DNA of 64,000 nt from Pirellulaceae bacterium (GCA_018402565.1 JAGYIQ010000001.1:1054001-1118000), one strand, 5' to 3'; positions 19,822-29,586 are shown, numbered from the stretch's first letter. Translations and numbers: made by a program. Notes: generated by a model not told the origin, from the sequence alone.

Positions 19822-20016
19822 GACAGCCCTCTCTGCACGGCTCTCGGCGGACGGGTGGGACGCTCCCCTCTTCTCCCTATTTTAACCGGCCGACGTGGAT
19901 TAACCAATTCGCTCGCCGCACAATTCCCACCTTGCCGGGCTTGCTGCGACCGCACAATCGTTACCACGCTACAGAAAACTCGACCATTGATTCCACTTGA
20001 AACGCCGAAAGGCACG

Positions 20017-20058
20017 AAAAAAGCCAGCCCAAGCAGGTCGCTCAGGCTGGCTATTTTT
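20017..20058 (-). terminator. Rho-independent terminator of the RRM gene
   Basis: On the minus strand an AGCCAGCC / GGCTGGCT stem with a loop of about 20 nt is followed by a run of six T residues, starting 23 bp after the RRM gene stop. Confidence 0.8.
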
Positions 20059-20081
20059 ACGTATCTATCACTGGGGAGTGC

Positions 20082-20510
20082 TTAGTAACGATCGCGGTAT
20101 CCACCGCCACCGCCACCGCCGCCGCTGCCGCCGCGTCCGCCGCCGCCGCCACCACCTCGGTAACCGCCGCCGCCACCGCCACCGCCGCCGCCACCACCGC
20201 CGCCTCGGTAGCCACCGCCACCGCCGCCGCCACGATAGCCACCGCCGCCGCCGCCACGATCTTCTTTCGGCCGAGCTTCGTTGACCGTCAGATTACGACC
20301 ACCAAATTCAGTTTCATGCAGACCGTCAATTGCCGCTTGTGCTTCGGAATCCGAGCCCATTTCGACAAAACCAAAACCCTTGCTCCGTCCCGTGTCACGG
20401 TCCGTCACCACTTGGGCGCTTTGAACCTGACCATACTGAGAGAACAACTCTTCCAGACTCGAACTATCCACCTGGAAACTCAAGTTTCCACAGTACAATT
20501 TCCTTCCCAC
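20082..20510 (-). CDS. Glycine-rich RRM RNA-binding protein
   Basis: About 142 residues. One RNA-recognition motif fills the N-terminal 85 residues, with RNP2 'KLYCGNLSF' and RNP1 'KGFGFVEM' both intact, so it should bind single-stranded RNA. The C-terminal third is a glycine-rich tail of 'GGGYRGGGG' units encoded by GCC/ACC triplet runs on the plus strand. Such proteins are common in cyanobacteria and planctomycetes and are often linked to cold response. The GTG at 20510 gives the family's usual start ('MGRKLYCGNLS') and has GGAG 6 nt upstream; an upstream TTG at 20522 is less likely. A strong terminator follows. Confidence 0.92.
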   Translation of the reverse strand: MGRKLYCGNLSFQVDSSSLEELFSQYGQVQSAQVVTDRDTGRSKGFGFVEMGSDSEAQAAIDGLHETEFGGRNLTVNEARPKEDRGGGGGGYRGGGGGGGYRGGGGGGGGGGGGGGYRGGGGGGGRGGSGGGGGGGGYRDRY

Positions 20511-21083
20511 TACGAACTCCAAACAATCAGGGAGGAACTTGGCTTACGCCTTTTACTTTCCAAGCCAAATAGAAAGGGACTGACATGGCAGTCCACCAGG
20601 AGGCAAAGACGAGCTCGGAACCAAACAACCAGTCCACTCGGGTCGCCGTCTAAGCCGACTTCACCAAGTGTTCTTTTCGCAAGGCGAACGCCTGAATCCC
20701 GGCCCATAAAGTCCAAACCGAACCTCATAAACCGCTGATTCTCGCGATCGATACTTCTGCAATCATCGAACCAACCAGTCGAAGTATATCGGCTGGACGC
20801 CACCAAAGCCAGAGACTTTTCCCAGATTCTCCAAGATTTATTTTTGGGGCCCGACTCGGGCCGTACCGGCCGGCCCTGCCCCCCTGTTTCTCGCCCTTGG
20901 CCATCCGAGGCCACCGCGCCGAGATCCGGCCTGTCGTGAACCGCCGCCCAGCCGACAGGAAAAGAGTCCCCCCGCTAGTAGACTTTTGGGGGCGGTTAAC
21001 CCACAATAGGCACTCGAAGTGCGGATGGGGCAGACATCGCCCGCACACGTCTCCCTCCCCCCGTGCCTCGAGGAACCCACCGA
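20511..21083. other. Intergenic region between divergent RRM and Gfo/Idh/MocA genes
   Basis: No convincing gene is seen in these 573 bp. The half next to the RRM gene (20520-20850) has lower GC than its surroundings and probably holds that gene's promoter and a long leader; the other half must hold the promoter of the oxidoreductase gene. Short GC-rich palindromic stretches lie near 20850-20880 (GGCCCGACTCGGGCC). Confidence 0.5.
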
Positions 21084-22361
21084 ATGTCTCGATCTGAGCA
21101 ATCCCTCCCTCCCACGCCCCGTACCGGTCGCACGCCGACAGCAGCCAATGACTCCCGTCGCGACTTTCTCAAGCAATCTTCCGCAGCCGCCGCCTCGCTG
21201 GCGATCCCCTACGTGATTACCTCGCCCGCTCTGGGCAACGCCCATCGAGCTCCTGCCAGCGACCGAATCGTGATGGCCGGCATTGGCCTGGGAAACATGG
21301 GGGCCGGCGATCAAGGCGCCTTTTTGGGCCGTGGCGACGTTCAATACGTGGCCGTCTGTGATGTCCGCAAAGGCATTATGAACGCCGCCAAGGAGCGAGC
21401 CGATCGCCACTACCAAAACTCGGATTGCCAGACCTACGCCGATTTTCGCGATGTTCTGGCTCGAACCGACATCGATGCCGTCCACATTGCGACGCCAGAT
21501 CACTGGCACGCGATCCAAGTCATCCAGGCCTGCGTGCACGGCAAGGACGTCTACTGCCAAAAGCCGGAAACCAAGACCCTGCGGGAAGGCCCGCTGATGG
21601 TCCAAGCCGCTCGGCGGTACTCCCGCGTGGTCTCCGGCGGCAGCCAACGCGTCCTCGAGGACTACCGCGGCACCGTCGACCCGTGCTGGAGCGGGGAATT
21701 GGGACCCGTCAAATCCATCAATGTCAACGTGGGGCCGCTGGCTCAGCAGTGCTACTTGCCAGCCGAAGCCGTCCCGGATGACATGGATTGGGAGCGTTGG
21801 CTGGGACCTGCCCCCTGGGCCCCCTACAACTCGAAACGCTGCGATGGCAACTTCGGCACCGGCGGCAACAGCTGGCGCTCCTACAGCGACTACTCCGGCG
21901 GCGGCATGACCGACTGGGGGGCCCACCACTTCGGCGGAGCCACCTTCGCGATCGACGTCCGCGAACTGCAACCGGAAGAGGTGCTCTACCACGACGATCC
22001 GCAAGGCCCGCACCTGACCTTCCGCTACCCCAACGGAATCCTGTTGACGCACAACCGTCCAGGTAAAGGCAATATGGAGGTGGAAGGCACCCCCGGTGAG
22101 CGACGCGATCCCAAGCCGGTCCCCACCTACAAAGGCCAGGGCGGCATCTACGGTGACTTCATCGAATGCGTCAAAACACGCGAGAAGCCCTTCCGCGATA
22201 TCGAATACGCGGTCAACTCCGTGGCCGTCAGCCACTTGGGCATCATCGCCTATCAACTGAAGCGGAACCTCAAATGGGACGCCGCCGCCCAACAGTTCGT
22301 CGATGACCCGCACGCCAATCGCCTGCTGGATTACGCTCGTCGCGAACCTTGGTTGCTGTAA
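21084..22361 (+). CDS. Tat-exported Gfo/Idh/MocA-family oxidoreductase
   Basis: 425 residues. The ATG at 21084 has GAGGA about 9 nt upstream. A twin-arginine signal 'SRRDFLKQSSAAAASLAIP' at the N-terminus predicts export of the folded, cofactor-loaded enzyme. The Rossmann fold follows with 'AGIGLGNMGAGDQ' (GxGxxG-type), 'VHIATPDHWHA' and 'VYCQKPETKT', the family's EKP-like block that carries the catalytic Lys. 'GGGMTDWGAHHFGGA' is typical of the many planctomycete members of the family, which oxidise or reduce sugars and sugar acids. Downstream on the same strand are HEAT proteins and a ThuA/PVC dehydrogenase fusion, a frequent context in carbohydrate use. The substrate is unknown. Confidence 0.93.
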   Translation: MSRSEQSLPPTPRTGRTPTAANDSRRDFLKQSSAAAASLAIPYVITSPALGNAHRAPASDRIVMAGIGLGNMGAGDQGAFLGRGDVQYVAVCDVRKGIMNAAKERADRHYQNSDCQTYADFRDVLARTDIDAVHIATPDHWHAIQVIQACVHGKDVYCQKPETKTLREGPLMVQAARRYSRVVSGGSQRVLEDYRGTVDPCWSGELGPVKSINVNVGPLAQQCYLPAEAVPDDMDWERWLGPAPWAPYNSKRCDGNFGTGGNSWRSYSDYSGGGMTDWGAHHFGGATFAIDVRELQPEEVLYHDDPQGPHLTFRYPNGILLTHNRPGKGNMEVEGTPGERRDPKPVPTYKGQGGIYGDFIECVKTREKPFRDIEYAVNSVAVSHLGIIAYQLKRNLKWDAAAQQFVDDPHANRLLDYARREPWLL

Positions 22362-22481
22362 CCGACCGCAAAACAACGATCGGACACGAAACGCCGATCG
22401 GACATGACCGCTGTTGTCGGGCATTCACGCCACGATTTTTAACGAACAACAAAATAAAAACAAACCTGGAAAGATACTGAG

Positions 22482-23174
22482 ATGTTGGATCAAGCATGGG
22501 AGGCCCTCAAGGGCCTGGATTGGGGCAGCGACCTGAGCCCCTTGGCCGCGATCGATCAAGCGATTGACCAAGCCCAGGGCAACCCCACGGCCCTAGCCGA
22601 ATTGGAAGAGAAAATGCTCGGCATGCTGGGGGATGCAAACCACGCCGGTCGCGACTACATCGTCCGCCGCTTACTGCTGGTGGGCAGCGAGCGTTGCGTG
22701 GCCGCTCTGTCGCCGCACCTGACCCAAGCCGAGACCTCGCACCAAGCCCGGTTAACCTTGGAACAATTGCATCTGCCTGCCGCCGTCGACGCCCTGCGGG
22801 CGGCTGTCCCCGCCGCGACAGGCGCTGCCAAAATTGGCTTGATGGGCTCCCTGGCCAAGCTGCGCGACGCCCAAGCCACCGAACTGTTCGCCTCAGCCGC
22901 CACCGGAGACGACGCGGAAGTCCGCGCCGCCGCGATCTGGTGCCTCGGACAAATCGGCGATGAAGCTGCCGCCGCGGCCCTGGCCAATGTCCCAGCCGAC
23001 GACCAAACGACGGTCGCGGTGACCGATGCGATGTTGTCCTGTGCCGAACGCTTATTGGCGGCCGGCAACCCGAGTGCCGCGCGGACCATTTTCAGCAAGT
23101 TCACGGGCGAAGGCCAGCCACAACACGTGCGGCTGGCTGCCAACAAAGGTTTGCTGGCCACCGTGCGTCGGTGA
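22482..23174 (+). CDS. HEAT-repeat protein
   Basis: 230 residues, helical throughout, with no signal peptide. Repeated Ala/Leu-rich helix pairs such as 'EVRAAAIWCLGQIGDEAAAAAL' and 'AKIGLMGSLAKLRDAQATELF' show HEAT-like (PBS-lyase-type) units. Such proteins are scaffolds for protein contacts; no catalytic motif is seen. It lies 120 bp after the oxidoreductase gene and 34 bp before another HEAT gene on the same strand, so the run is probably one operon. Confidence 0.8.
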   Translation: MLDQAWEALKGLDWGSDLSPLAAIDQAIDQAQGNPTALAELEEKMLGMLGDANHAGRDYIVRRLLLVGSERCVAALSPHLTQAETSHQARLTLEQLHLPAAVDALRAAVPAATGAAKIGLMGSLAKLRDAQATELFASAATGDDAEVRAAAIWCLGQIGDEAAAAALANVPADDQTTVAVTDAMLSCAERLLAAGNPSAARTIFSKFTGEGQPQHVRLAANKGLLATVRR

Positions 23175-23208
23175 TCTTGTCCTTGTCCCTCGCGAAGGTA
23201 CCCCAGTC

Positions 23209-24825
23209 ATGCTCCACATTCAGAGTCCTCGGCTGTCTGTTGAGTCCGCATCCGACAATCGCTCCAAGGGCCGGCCAGCGGGCGGGTCGCGGTCTCCGCA
23301 GATCGCGTCTGCTCGGCAGCAGCAGGCAAACAAATGGGAGTCGCGGCTGGGTGCCTCGCTGGGCTGCGGCCTGGTATTCACGCTGAGCTGGCTGGGCATG
23401 CCCAACTGCTCAGGGACCGGGAGCCTGTCGGCGGGCTCGGAGACTTGGGCGGGCTCGGAGACTTGGGCGGGCGAAGTGCCCACGGCCACGTCGCACGTGC
23501 CCAGTCAAACGGACGACGACGAACTGCTGGACCTGATCACCCAGTGGCTGCGCGGCTCGGATGCGGACCTGCGAACACTGGCCTTTGAACAGGTGCGAAC
23601 CGATGTGCCCGGCGCCGCTGCCACCGAGAAGTTTGCGCGGCTGTTGCCGGAACTGCCGATCGAGGCGCAGGTCGGACTGCTGACCGCCCTGGCCGCACGT
23701 CGAGACCCCGCCGCAAGACCCGCGGTGCTGGCAGTCACCGAGCAGTCGGACCAAGCGAACGTCCGCGTCGCGGGCCTCCGCGCCCTGGGCGAACTGGGGA
23801 CTGCGGAGGACCTGCCGCTGTTGGTCGCGGGCCTGTCTGCTGCCGACAAGGACGAACGGGCCGCGGCACTCAGTAGCATGACACGCTTGCCGGGGGCGGA
23901 CGCGCTCGTGGCCTTGGGACGGGAAATCCAAGCCCAAAAGGTCACGGAGACTCGAGTGACCTTGATCGAGATCGCCGCCCAGCGACGCGCGGTGGACTTG
24001 GTCCCGATCCTGGTGGGACTCAGTCGTGACGTCGACTTGGAGGTGCGGCAAGCGGCCTTGGCGGCAGTCGGCCAATTGGCCGGGCCCTCCGCTGTTCCCG
24101 AACTGGTGCCGGCCATCGTGCAAGCCGAAGCGGGCCCGCCACGCGAGTGGGCTGAAAAGGCGATCCTGGCGATTTACGTTCGCCACCCAGAACTGAAGGA
24201 ACAACCCCAGCATCCGTTGCTGCACATCTTCTTGGGATTGTCCGGAGACGAGCAAGCGGCGTTGTTGCCGGCCGTCGGGCGCGTCGGTGGAGCACCCGCC
24301 CGCCGAGTGGTCGATTGGTATCTCAAGCACCCCTACCCATTTGTCAGCGACGTCGGTTGGCGCGCCCTCTGCCTCTGGCCCGATGCAACGGTGGCCGCCG
24401 ACCTGCTGCAGGCCATCGAGCGGCCAGGCGACGCCAAACGTCGCAACGCGGCCTTCAAGGCATTGGTCCGTGTGGCCGGCTTGGCCAACGAAGCATTGCC
24501 CGAACAACAGCGATTGGAGTGGCTGAAAACCGCCATGCGACAAGCGACCTCAGACGAGGAACGACAACTGGTGCTCCGGCGTGTCAGTGCGGTCCGCCAC
24601 ATCGAATCCCTCCGCTTCGCGCTCTCGGCATTGGACCAACCAAACCTGGCGGACCAAGCCTGCCAAGCGATCGTGGAGCTGGCGCACCTGCGTTGGCTCC
24701 GCGACGATAACAAAGAGGAATTTTTGGCCGCTCTGGATCGCGTCCAAAACCTCAGTCGCGATCCCATCGTGTTGGACCGCGCGCAACGCTACAAAGAAGG
24801 CAAGACCTGGACCGGTCCGGGCTGA
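23209..24825 (+). CDS. HEAT-repeat protein with N-terminal signal/membrane segment
   Basis: 538 residues from the ATG at 23209. A hydrophobic segment 'LGASLGCGLVFTLSWLGM' near residue 48-65 predicts export or anchoring. Two exact copies of an 18-nt unit (about 23437-23472) encode 'AGSETW' twice just after it. The rest is a helical solenoid with units such as 'NVRVAGLRALGELGTAEDLPLLVAGL' and 'EVRQAALAAVGQLAGPSAVPELV'. In-frame starts upstream (to 23026) would overlap the preceding gene by many codons and are rejected. It is followed 35 bp later by the ThuA/PVC/cytochrome c gene, itself rich in HEAT repeats, so the two may form one envelope complex. Confidence 0.8.
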   Translation: MLHIQSPRLSVESASDNRSKGRPAGGSRSPQIASARQQQANKWESRLGASLGCGLVFTLSWLGMPNCSGTGSLSAGSETWAGSETWAGEVPTATSHVPSQTDDDELLDLITQWLRGSDADLRTLAFEQVRTDVPGAAATEKFARLLPELPIEAQVGLLTALAARRDPAARPAVLAVTEQSDQANVRVAGLRALGELGTAEDLPLLVAGLSAADKDERAAALSSMTRLPGADALVALGREIQAQKVTETRVTLIEIAAQRRAVDLVPILVGLSRDVDLEVRQAALAAVGQLAGPSAVPELVPAIVQAEAGPPREWAEKAILAIYVRHPELKEQPQHPLLHIFLGLSGDEQAALLPAVGRVGGAPARRVVDWYLKHPYPFVSDVGWRALCLWPDATVAADLLQAIERPGDAKRRNAAFKALVRVAGLANEALPEQQRLEWLKTAMRQATSDEERQLVLRRVSAVRHIESLRFALSALDQPNLADQACQAIVELAHLRWLRDDNKEEFLAALDRVQNLSRDPIVLDRAQRYKEGKTWTGPG

Positions 24826-24860
24826 GCCTCCCCCCTTCGTAGAATCTCGAAAGACTGCCC

Positions 24861-27800
24861 ATGCCCCCGTTACCCACCGTGCGGCACCGCGCCTGTTTGT
24901 CTGCAGCGACTCATGGTAGTTTTTGGCGCATTACGGTGCTAGGAACGATGCCCCTCGGATGGCTCGTGCCCCTCGGATGGTTCGTGCCCCTCGGATGGCT
25001 CGTGGTCCTCGGATGGCTCGTGGTCCTTGGGGGATCGCCCGGTTGGGCACGGCCGATTGTGGCGGACACTCCCATCGGTGTGGAGACTCTGGCTGCCCAA
25101 CAACAGGCCCCCCCGCGAATTGTCTTTTTGGCGGGCAACCCCAGCCACGGGTACGGGTCACACGAGCACTTGGCGGGCTGTCGGATTCTGGCCGAAGCCA
25201 TCGAACGTGGTACGGAAGGCGCCGTGACTTGTCAGGTCATCGCCGGTGGTTGGCCGACCGATGCGTCGGTCCTGGACGGAGCGACCTCGATCGTGATGTA
25301 CGCCGATGGCGGCGGTGGCCATCCGGCTTTGGGGCATCTGCCGGAACTGCGTCATCGGATGGACCAAGGCGTGGGCTTTGTCTGTTTGCATTACGCGGTC
25401 GAGGTGCCGCAGGATCGCGGTGGGCCGGAGTTCTTGGCCTGGTTGGGTGGCTACTTCGAAACCCATTGGTCGGTCAATCCGCATTGGGAGGCCGACTATC
25501 AAGCCCTACCTGAGCACCCGGTGACTCGCGGCGTCAAGCCGTTTAAGGCCTTGGACGAGTGGTACTTTCACATGCGGTTTCAACCCGACATGCACGGCGT
25601 CACGCCGATCCTCAGTGCCGTCGCACCCCAGGAGACCATGCGGCGGCCCGATGGGCCACACAGCGGCAACCCCGCGGTTCGGCAGGCCGTGGCTGCGGGG
25701 CAACCGCAACATACCGCGTGGGTCTACGAGCGCCCCGACGGCGGGCGATCCTTTGGATTTACCGGTGGGCATTTTCACTGGAATTGGGGCCGCGAAGAGA
25801 TCTTGAAGCTGGTCTGCAACGCGATCGTCTGGACCGCGGGTGGCGATATCCCCGCCGGCGGACTTGCAGTCGTGCGTCCCGGCGTCGAACAGCTGGAGGC
25901 CGGACAGGATTACCCTCGACCGGGCGACTTCCAACGCGAGAACATCCAGCGAGAGTTCAAGATCTTGTCGCGTCCCACCGCCCCAACCGCGGCGGCGCCC
26001 GAAACCAACCCGGCCCGCAAGTTGGCGCAAACCGCCGTGATCACCACGCAAACGCCCGGTCATGCCGAGACTCTGGAGGCGGATGTCAGTGGCGTGAGCC
26101 GCTTGTTCTTGGTCGTCAACGACGGCGGGAACGGCTTCGCCTGCGATTGGGCCGATTGGATCGCGCCCACCCTGCATGGCCCCGGTCGGCCTGACTTGCC
26201 GCTAACACAGCTGGAGTGGCGGCGAGCAGAAACCCAATGGGGCCAAGTACACAAAGGGAAAAATGCAGGTGGCGGCCCCCTGCGAGTGGCTGGGGAAGAA
26301 CACACCGACGGCATTGGAACGCATGCCAACAGCGTAATCGAATTTCAATTGCCGGAAGGCTACCAACGACTAACGGCCCTCTGCGGCTTGGACAATGGTG
26401 GCACCGATCAAGCCGGCGGCGGACAAAGCTCCGCGCAGTTCCTCGTCTACGCCGACGCGTTACCGGCGACGGATGCCCTCAGCGGTGGTCCGACCCGCGA
26501 TCCGGCCAACGCCGTCGCGGGATTGGAGATTGCAGCCGGCATCGCACCCACCCTGGCTGCATCCGAACCAACGCTCAAGTCCCTCACCAACTTGGATATC
26601 GATCATCGCGGTCGCGTTTGGGTGTGCGAGGTGATGAACTACCGCGGGCACCAGGGTCGCCGGCCCGCCGGCGATCGAATCCTGATCCTGGAAGATGAAA
26701 ACGGCGACGGTGTCATGGACACGGCAAAGGTCTTCTACCAAGGCAGCGAGATCGATTCCGCCATGGGCATCTGCGTCCTGGGCAATCGCGTGATTGTCTC
26801 GGCGTCACCCAACGTTTGGGTGTTCACCGATGAGGATGGTGACGACATTCCGGATCGCAAGGATCTGCTGTTTACGAAGACCGGGATCGCGCAACACGAT
26901 CACTCAGCTCACAGCTTTCTGTTTGGTCCGGATGGAAAACTCTACTGGAACTTCGGTAACACCGGCCATGCGGTTCACGATGCGGCAGGCAACTTGGTGG
27001 TGGACATGGCGGGCAATCCGGTCAACGATCAGGGGCGGCCTTACCGCGAAGGCATGGTGTTCCGCTGCAATCTGGATGGTTCACAATTCGAGGTGCTGGG
27101 GCACAATTTCCGCAACAACTACGAGGTCACGGTCGACTCGTTTGGCACGCTGTGGCAGTCCGATAACGATGACGACGGCAATCGGGCGGTCCGCATCAAT
27201 TATGTGATGGAGTATGGCAATTTTGGGTATCGAGATGAACTGACCGGAGCCGGTTGGCAGTCCCCACGATTCAACATGGAAGCGGCCATCCCCGAGCGAC
27301 ATTGGCACTTGAACGATCCCGGAGTCGTCCCGACCATGCTCTTGACCGGCGCGGGTTCGCCGGCGGGGATCACGTTTTACGAGGGAGACTTATTGCCCCA
27401 GGTGTTCCGCAACCAAATCATTCACTGCGATCCAGGCCCCAATGTGGTCCGCAGTTACCCCACGACGGAAGTGGGGGCCGGTTATCAAGCATCGGTGGTC
27501 AACCTGATGGAGGGTGTGCAGGACAAGTGGTTCCGCCCGGCCGATGTGGGGGTCGCTCCCGACGGCAGCCTGTTTGTCAGCGACTGGTACGATCCAGGCG
27601 TCGGTGGCCATGCGATGGGCGATCTAGAGCGCGGACGACTCTATCGTCTGGCACCTCCCGGATCGACCTACTCCGTGCCCACGTACGATCTATCCAGCCC
27701 GGCGGGCGCCGTGACCGCCTTGCGCAATCCTAACTACAGCGTGCGCTTTTTAGCCTGGCAGGCAATTCAAGGCTTCGCAGACCAAGCGTTGCCGGCCCTC

Positions 27801-29429
27801 AAAATCATGGCGGAGGATCCCAGTCCACAAATGCGAGCCCGCGCGCTCTGGGCGTGGGGCAAGTTGCCGGCTGCGGCCCTCGCGGCGATCGAGATGGCCG
27901 CGGCCGATGCCGATCATCGCGTCCGCTGTGTGGCCGTCCGACTGGCCCGGCAAACCAACACGCCCATCGAAGTCGTCTTTACTCGCTTGCAACAGGATCC
28001 ATCTGCCGCGGTACGACGCGAGTTGGCCTTGGCCCTGCGATTGGATACCTCCTCGGAAATGCCCCAACGCTGGGCACAATTGGCCCACCAACACGACGAC
28101 CTCGATCGTTGGTATCTGGAGGCCTTGGGCATCGCGGCCGAGTTGCGCTGGGACGAGTGCTTCGACGCCTATTTGAATTTGCGACAAACGCAATCCCTGC
28201 CACCTGCCTTTGATATCGTGTGGCGATCTCGCTCTACCCAGGTGCTGCCGTGGATCGTCCAGTGGCTGCCAGCGGCCGAGACAACGGCCCAACAGGTGGC
28301 TCGATTGCTGCGAGCCTTGGACTACCACCCCGCCCAGCAACGTCAAGCCGCCCTGGCTCAAGCCGTGGCGAGTTTGGTCGAACAACCCTCCTGGACCGAC
28401 AGCCAACAATCGTTCCTGACCCAGGCCCTGCTCCAACTGCCGGATGCCCAGGTGTGGGTGGAGCAACCTCGGGTCGAAGCGATGCTGCGAGAAGCTCTAA
28501 ACAAGGCCGACCGCACACAGCAGGTGGACATGCTGCGGAAACTGCCCATGGCCGAGAGCGAGTTGGTGCTTGCCGGAGTCGCGCAACAGCCCGATACCGC
28601 TGGCATCGCGGCGGCCGAACTGCTGTTGCAACGGTTTCCCATGGGACGCTGGCGGCTGAGCCTGTCCGACTCCGAAAACCCAGCGGCTCGTGGTTTGGCC
28701 GCTTCGCTGGCTGCCGCCAACCCCACTTTATCCCTATCGTTCCTGCAACAGATGTTGCGAGACGAATCCTTGTCGACGGACATCCGTGTCCTGGCGGCCA
28801 AAGGACTCACTCGCAGCGAAGCCGGCGCCCGCCATCTGCTGGACCTGGCAGTCGCCGGGCAACTGTACCCCGAAGCGCGGCTGATCGTCGGCTCGGCGCT
28901 GCGCTCCAGTCGTAACGAGTCGATCCGCGAGCAGGCGACCTCGGTCTTTACCGCAACCAAAGTTCGCGCCGCCGAACCGCTCCCACCGCTCGAACAATTG
29001 GTCGAACGACGTGGTGACCCCGCCCAGGGACAAGTCGTGTATCGCACGATCGGGACCTGTGCCAACTGTCACCAAATTCATGCCGACGGCAAAAACGTCG
29101 GCCCCGATCTGAGCGAGATTGGCGACAAGTTGGCCCGGGAGGCACTCTACGTTTCCATCTTGGATCCGTCAGCCGGCATCAGTCACAGTTACGAAAGCCA
29201 CGCAGCGCTGACCGAAAGCGGTCAAGTGGTCGTCGGACTATTGGTAAGTCAGACGGATTCCGAGGTGATCCTGAAAGATGCCGAGGGGATCCAGCGGACG
29301 CTGCCCCGGGCGGAATTGGAAGAGTTCAAGGTCCTGGAAACCAGCCTGATGCCGGATAACTTGGTCGAAGTCCTGTCCGTCGATGACTTGGTCAACTTGG
29401 TGGAGTACCTGACCACGCTCCGCAAGTGA
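24861..29429 (+). CDS. ThuA / PVC-type dehydrogenase / HEAT / cytochrome c fusion protein
   Basis: 1522 residues. The order is: a signal or membrane segment (about 25-60, made of repeats), a ThuA-like domain (about 75-330; 'IVFLAGNPSHGYGSHEH', 'FGFTGGHFHWNWGREE'), a beta-sandwich of NPCBM type (about 390-530; 'GIGTHANSVIEFQLP'), a six-bladed-propeller membrane-bound dehydrogenase domain of PVC type (about 560-930), HEAT repeats (about 950-1350) and a C-terminal haem domain. The haem motif is C1400-A-N-C1403-H1404, with the family block 'SLMPDNLVEVLSVDDL' around M1497 as probable axial ligand. Such proteins are thought to oxidise sugars or polyols at the cell surface and pass electrons to the respiratory chain. 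Start at 24861 is the first ATG; M30 at 24948 is an alternative. Confidence 0.9.
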   Translation: MPPLPTVRHRACLSAATHGSFWRITVLGTMPLGWLVPLGWFVPLGWLVVLGWLVVLGGSPGWARPIVADTPIGVETLAAQQQAPPRIVFLAGNPSHGYGSHEHLAGCRILAEAIERGTEGAVTCQVIAGGWPTDASVLDGATSIVMYADGGGGHPALGHLPELRHRMDQGVGFVCLHYAVEVPQDRGGPEFLAWLGGYFETHWSVNPHWEADYQALPEHPVTRGVKPFKALDEWYFHMRFQPDMHGVTPILSAVAPQETMRRPDGPHSGNPAVRQAVAAGQPQHTAWVYERPDGGRSFGFTGGHFHWNWGREEILKLVCNAIVWTAGGDIPAGGLAVVRPGVEQLEAGQDYPRPGDFQRENIQREFKILSRPTAPTAAAPETNPARKLAQTAVITTQTPGHAETLEADVSGVSRLFLVVNDGGNGFACDWADWIAPTLHGPGRPDLPLTQLEWRRAETQWGQVHKGKNAGGGPLRVAGEEHTDGIGTHANSVIEFQLPEGYQRLTALCGLDNGGTDQAGGGQSSAQFLVYADALPATDALSGGPTRDPANAVAGLEIAAGIAPTLAASEPTLKSLTNLDIDHRGRVWVCEVMNYRGHQGRRPAGDRILILEDENGDGVMDTAKVFYQGSEIDSAMGICVLGNRVIVSASPNVWVFTDEDGDDIPDRKDLLFTKTGIAQHDHSAHSFLFGPDGKLYWNFGNTGHAVHDAAGNLVVDMAGNPVNDQGRPYREGMVFRCNLDGSQFEVLGHNFRNNYEVTVDSFGTLWQSDNDDDGNRAVRINYVMEYGNFGYRDELTGAGWQSPRFNMEAAIPERHWHLNDPGVVPTMLLTGAGSPAGITFYEGDLLPQVFRNQIIHCDPGPNVVRSYPTTEVGAGYQASVVNLMEGVQDKWFRPADVGVAPDGSLFVSDWYDPGVGGHAMGDLERGRLYRLAPPGSTYSVPTYDLSSPAGAVTALRNPNYSVRFLAWQAIQGFADQALPALKIMAEDPSPQMRARALWAWGKLPAAALAAIEMAAADADHRVRCVAVRLARQTNTPIEVVFTRLQQDPSAAVRRELALALRLDTSSEMPQRWAQLAHQHDDLDRWYLEALGIAAELRWDECFDAYLNLRQTQSLPPAFDIVWRSRSTQVLPWIVQWLPAAETTAQQVARLLRALDYHPAQQRQAALAQAVASLVEQPSWTDSQQSFLTQALLQLPDAQVWVEQPRVEAMLREALNKADRTQQVDMLRKLPMAESELVLAGVAQQPDTAGIAAAELLLQRFPMGRWRLSLSDSENPAARGLAASLAAANPTLSLSFLQQMLRDESLSTDIRVLAAKGLTRSEAGARHLLDLAVAGQLYPEARLIVGSALRSSRNESIREQATSVFTATKVRAAEPLPPLEQLVERRGDPAQGQVVYRTIGTCANCHQIHADGKNVGPDLSEIGDKLAREALYVSILDPSAGISHSYESHAALTESGQVVVGLLVSQTDSEVILKDAEGIQRTLPRAELEEFKVLETSLMPDNLVEVLSVDDLVNLVEYLTTLRK
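24951..25031 (+). repeat. 18-bp tandem repeat coding for the signal segment
   Basis: Four and a half copies of CCCCTCGGATGGCTCGTG (variants) encode 'PLGWLV' six-residue units that make up the hydrophobic export segment of the fusion protein. The unit is in frame, so changes in copy number would alter only the length of the membrane segment. Confidence 0.9.
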
Positions 29430-29450
29430 TCGCCACCGATTTCTCCTAAC

Positions 29451-29517
29451 CGTTCACGACCCGTCGGGTGAAGTGGAGCAAGTCGTCACAAGTACACGCT
29501 CTGTCGCGTGTTCATCC
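29451..29517. repeat. Partial copy of the dispersed CCGTTCAC element
   Basis: The stretch opens with ACCGTTCACGACCCGTCGGG and continues with GTGGAGCAAGTCG, matching the left part of the element at 44185 and of the units in the 52.5-53.2 kb array. The right inverted end is not recognisable, so this is a truncated copy. It lies just after the stop of the cytochrome c fusion gene. Confidence 0.6.
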
Positions 29518-29552
29518 CTGGGCCTTATATTCGGTACCTTCCGCAAGAAGAG

Positions 29553-29586
29553 CACCGTTTAGACCCTCAGGGCCGGTGTTTTCTTC
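29553..29586 (+). terminator. Possible terminator after the fusion gene
   Basis: A CACCG / CGGTG stem enclosing a second small CCCT/AGGG stem is followed by TTTTCTT. It lies 124 bp after the stop. The stem is short, so the call is weak. Confidence 0.35.

Noticed and set aside
20057..20257. An Ala/Val-rich protein on the minus strand in another frame
   Set aside because: It is the shifted reading of the glycine-repeat tail of the RRM gene.
20838..22424. A minus-strand frame of over 500 codons
   Set aside because: It is antisense to the Gfo/Idh/MocA gene with its Tat signal and Rossmann motifs.
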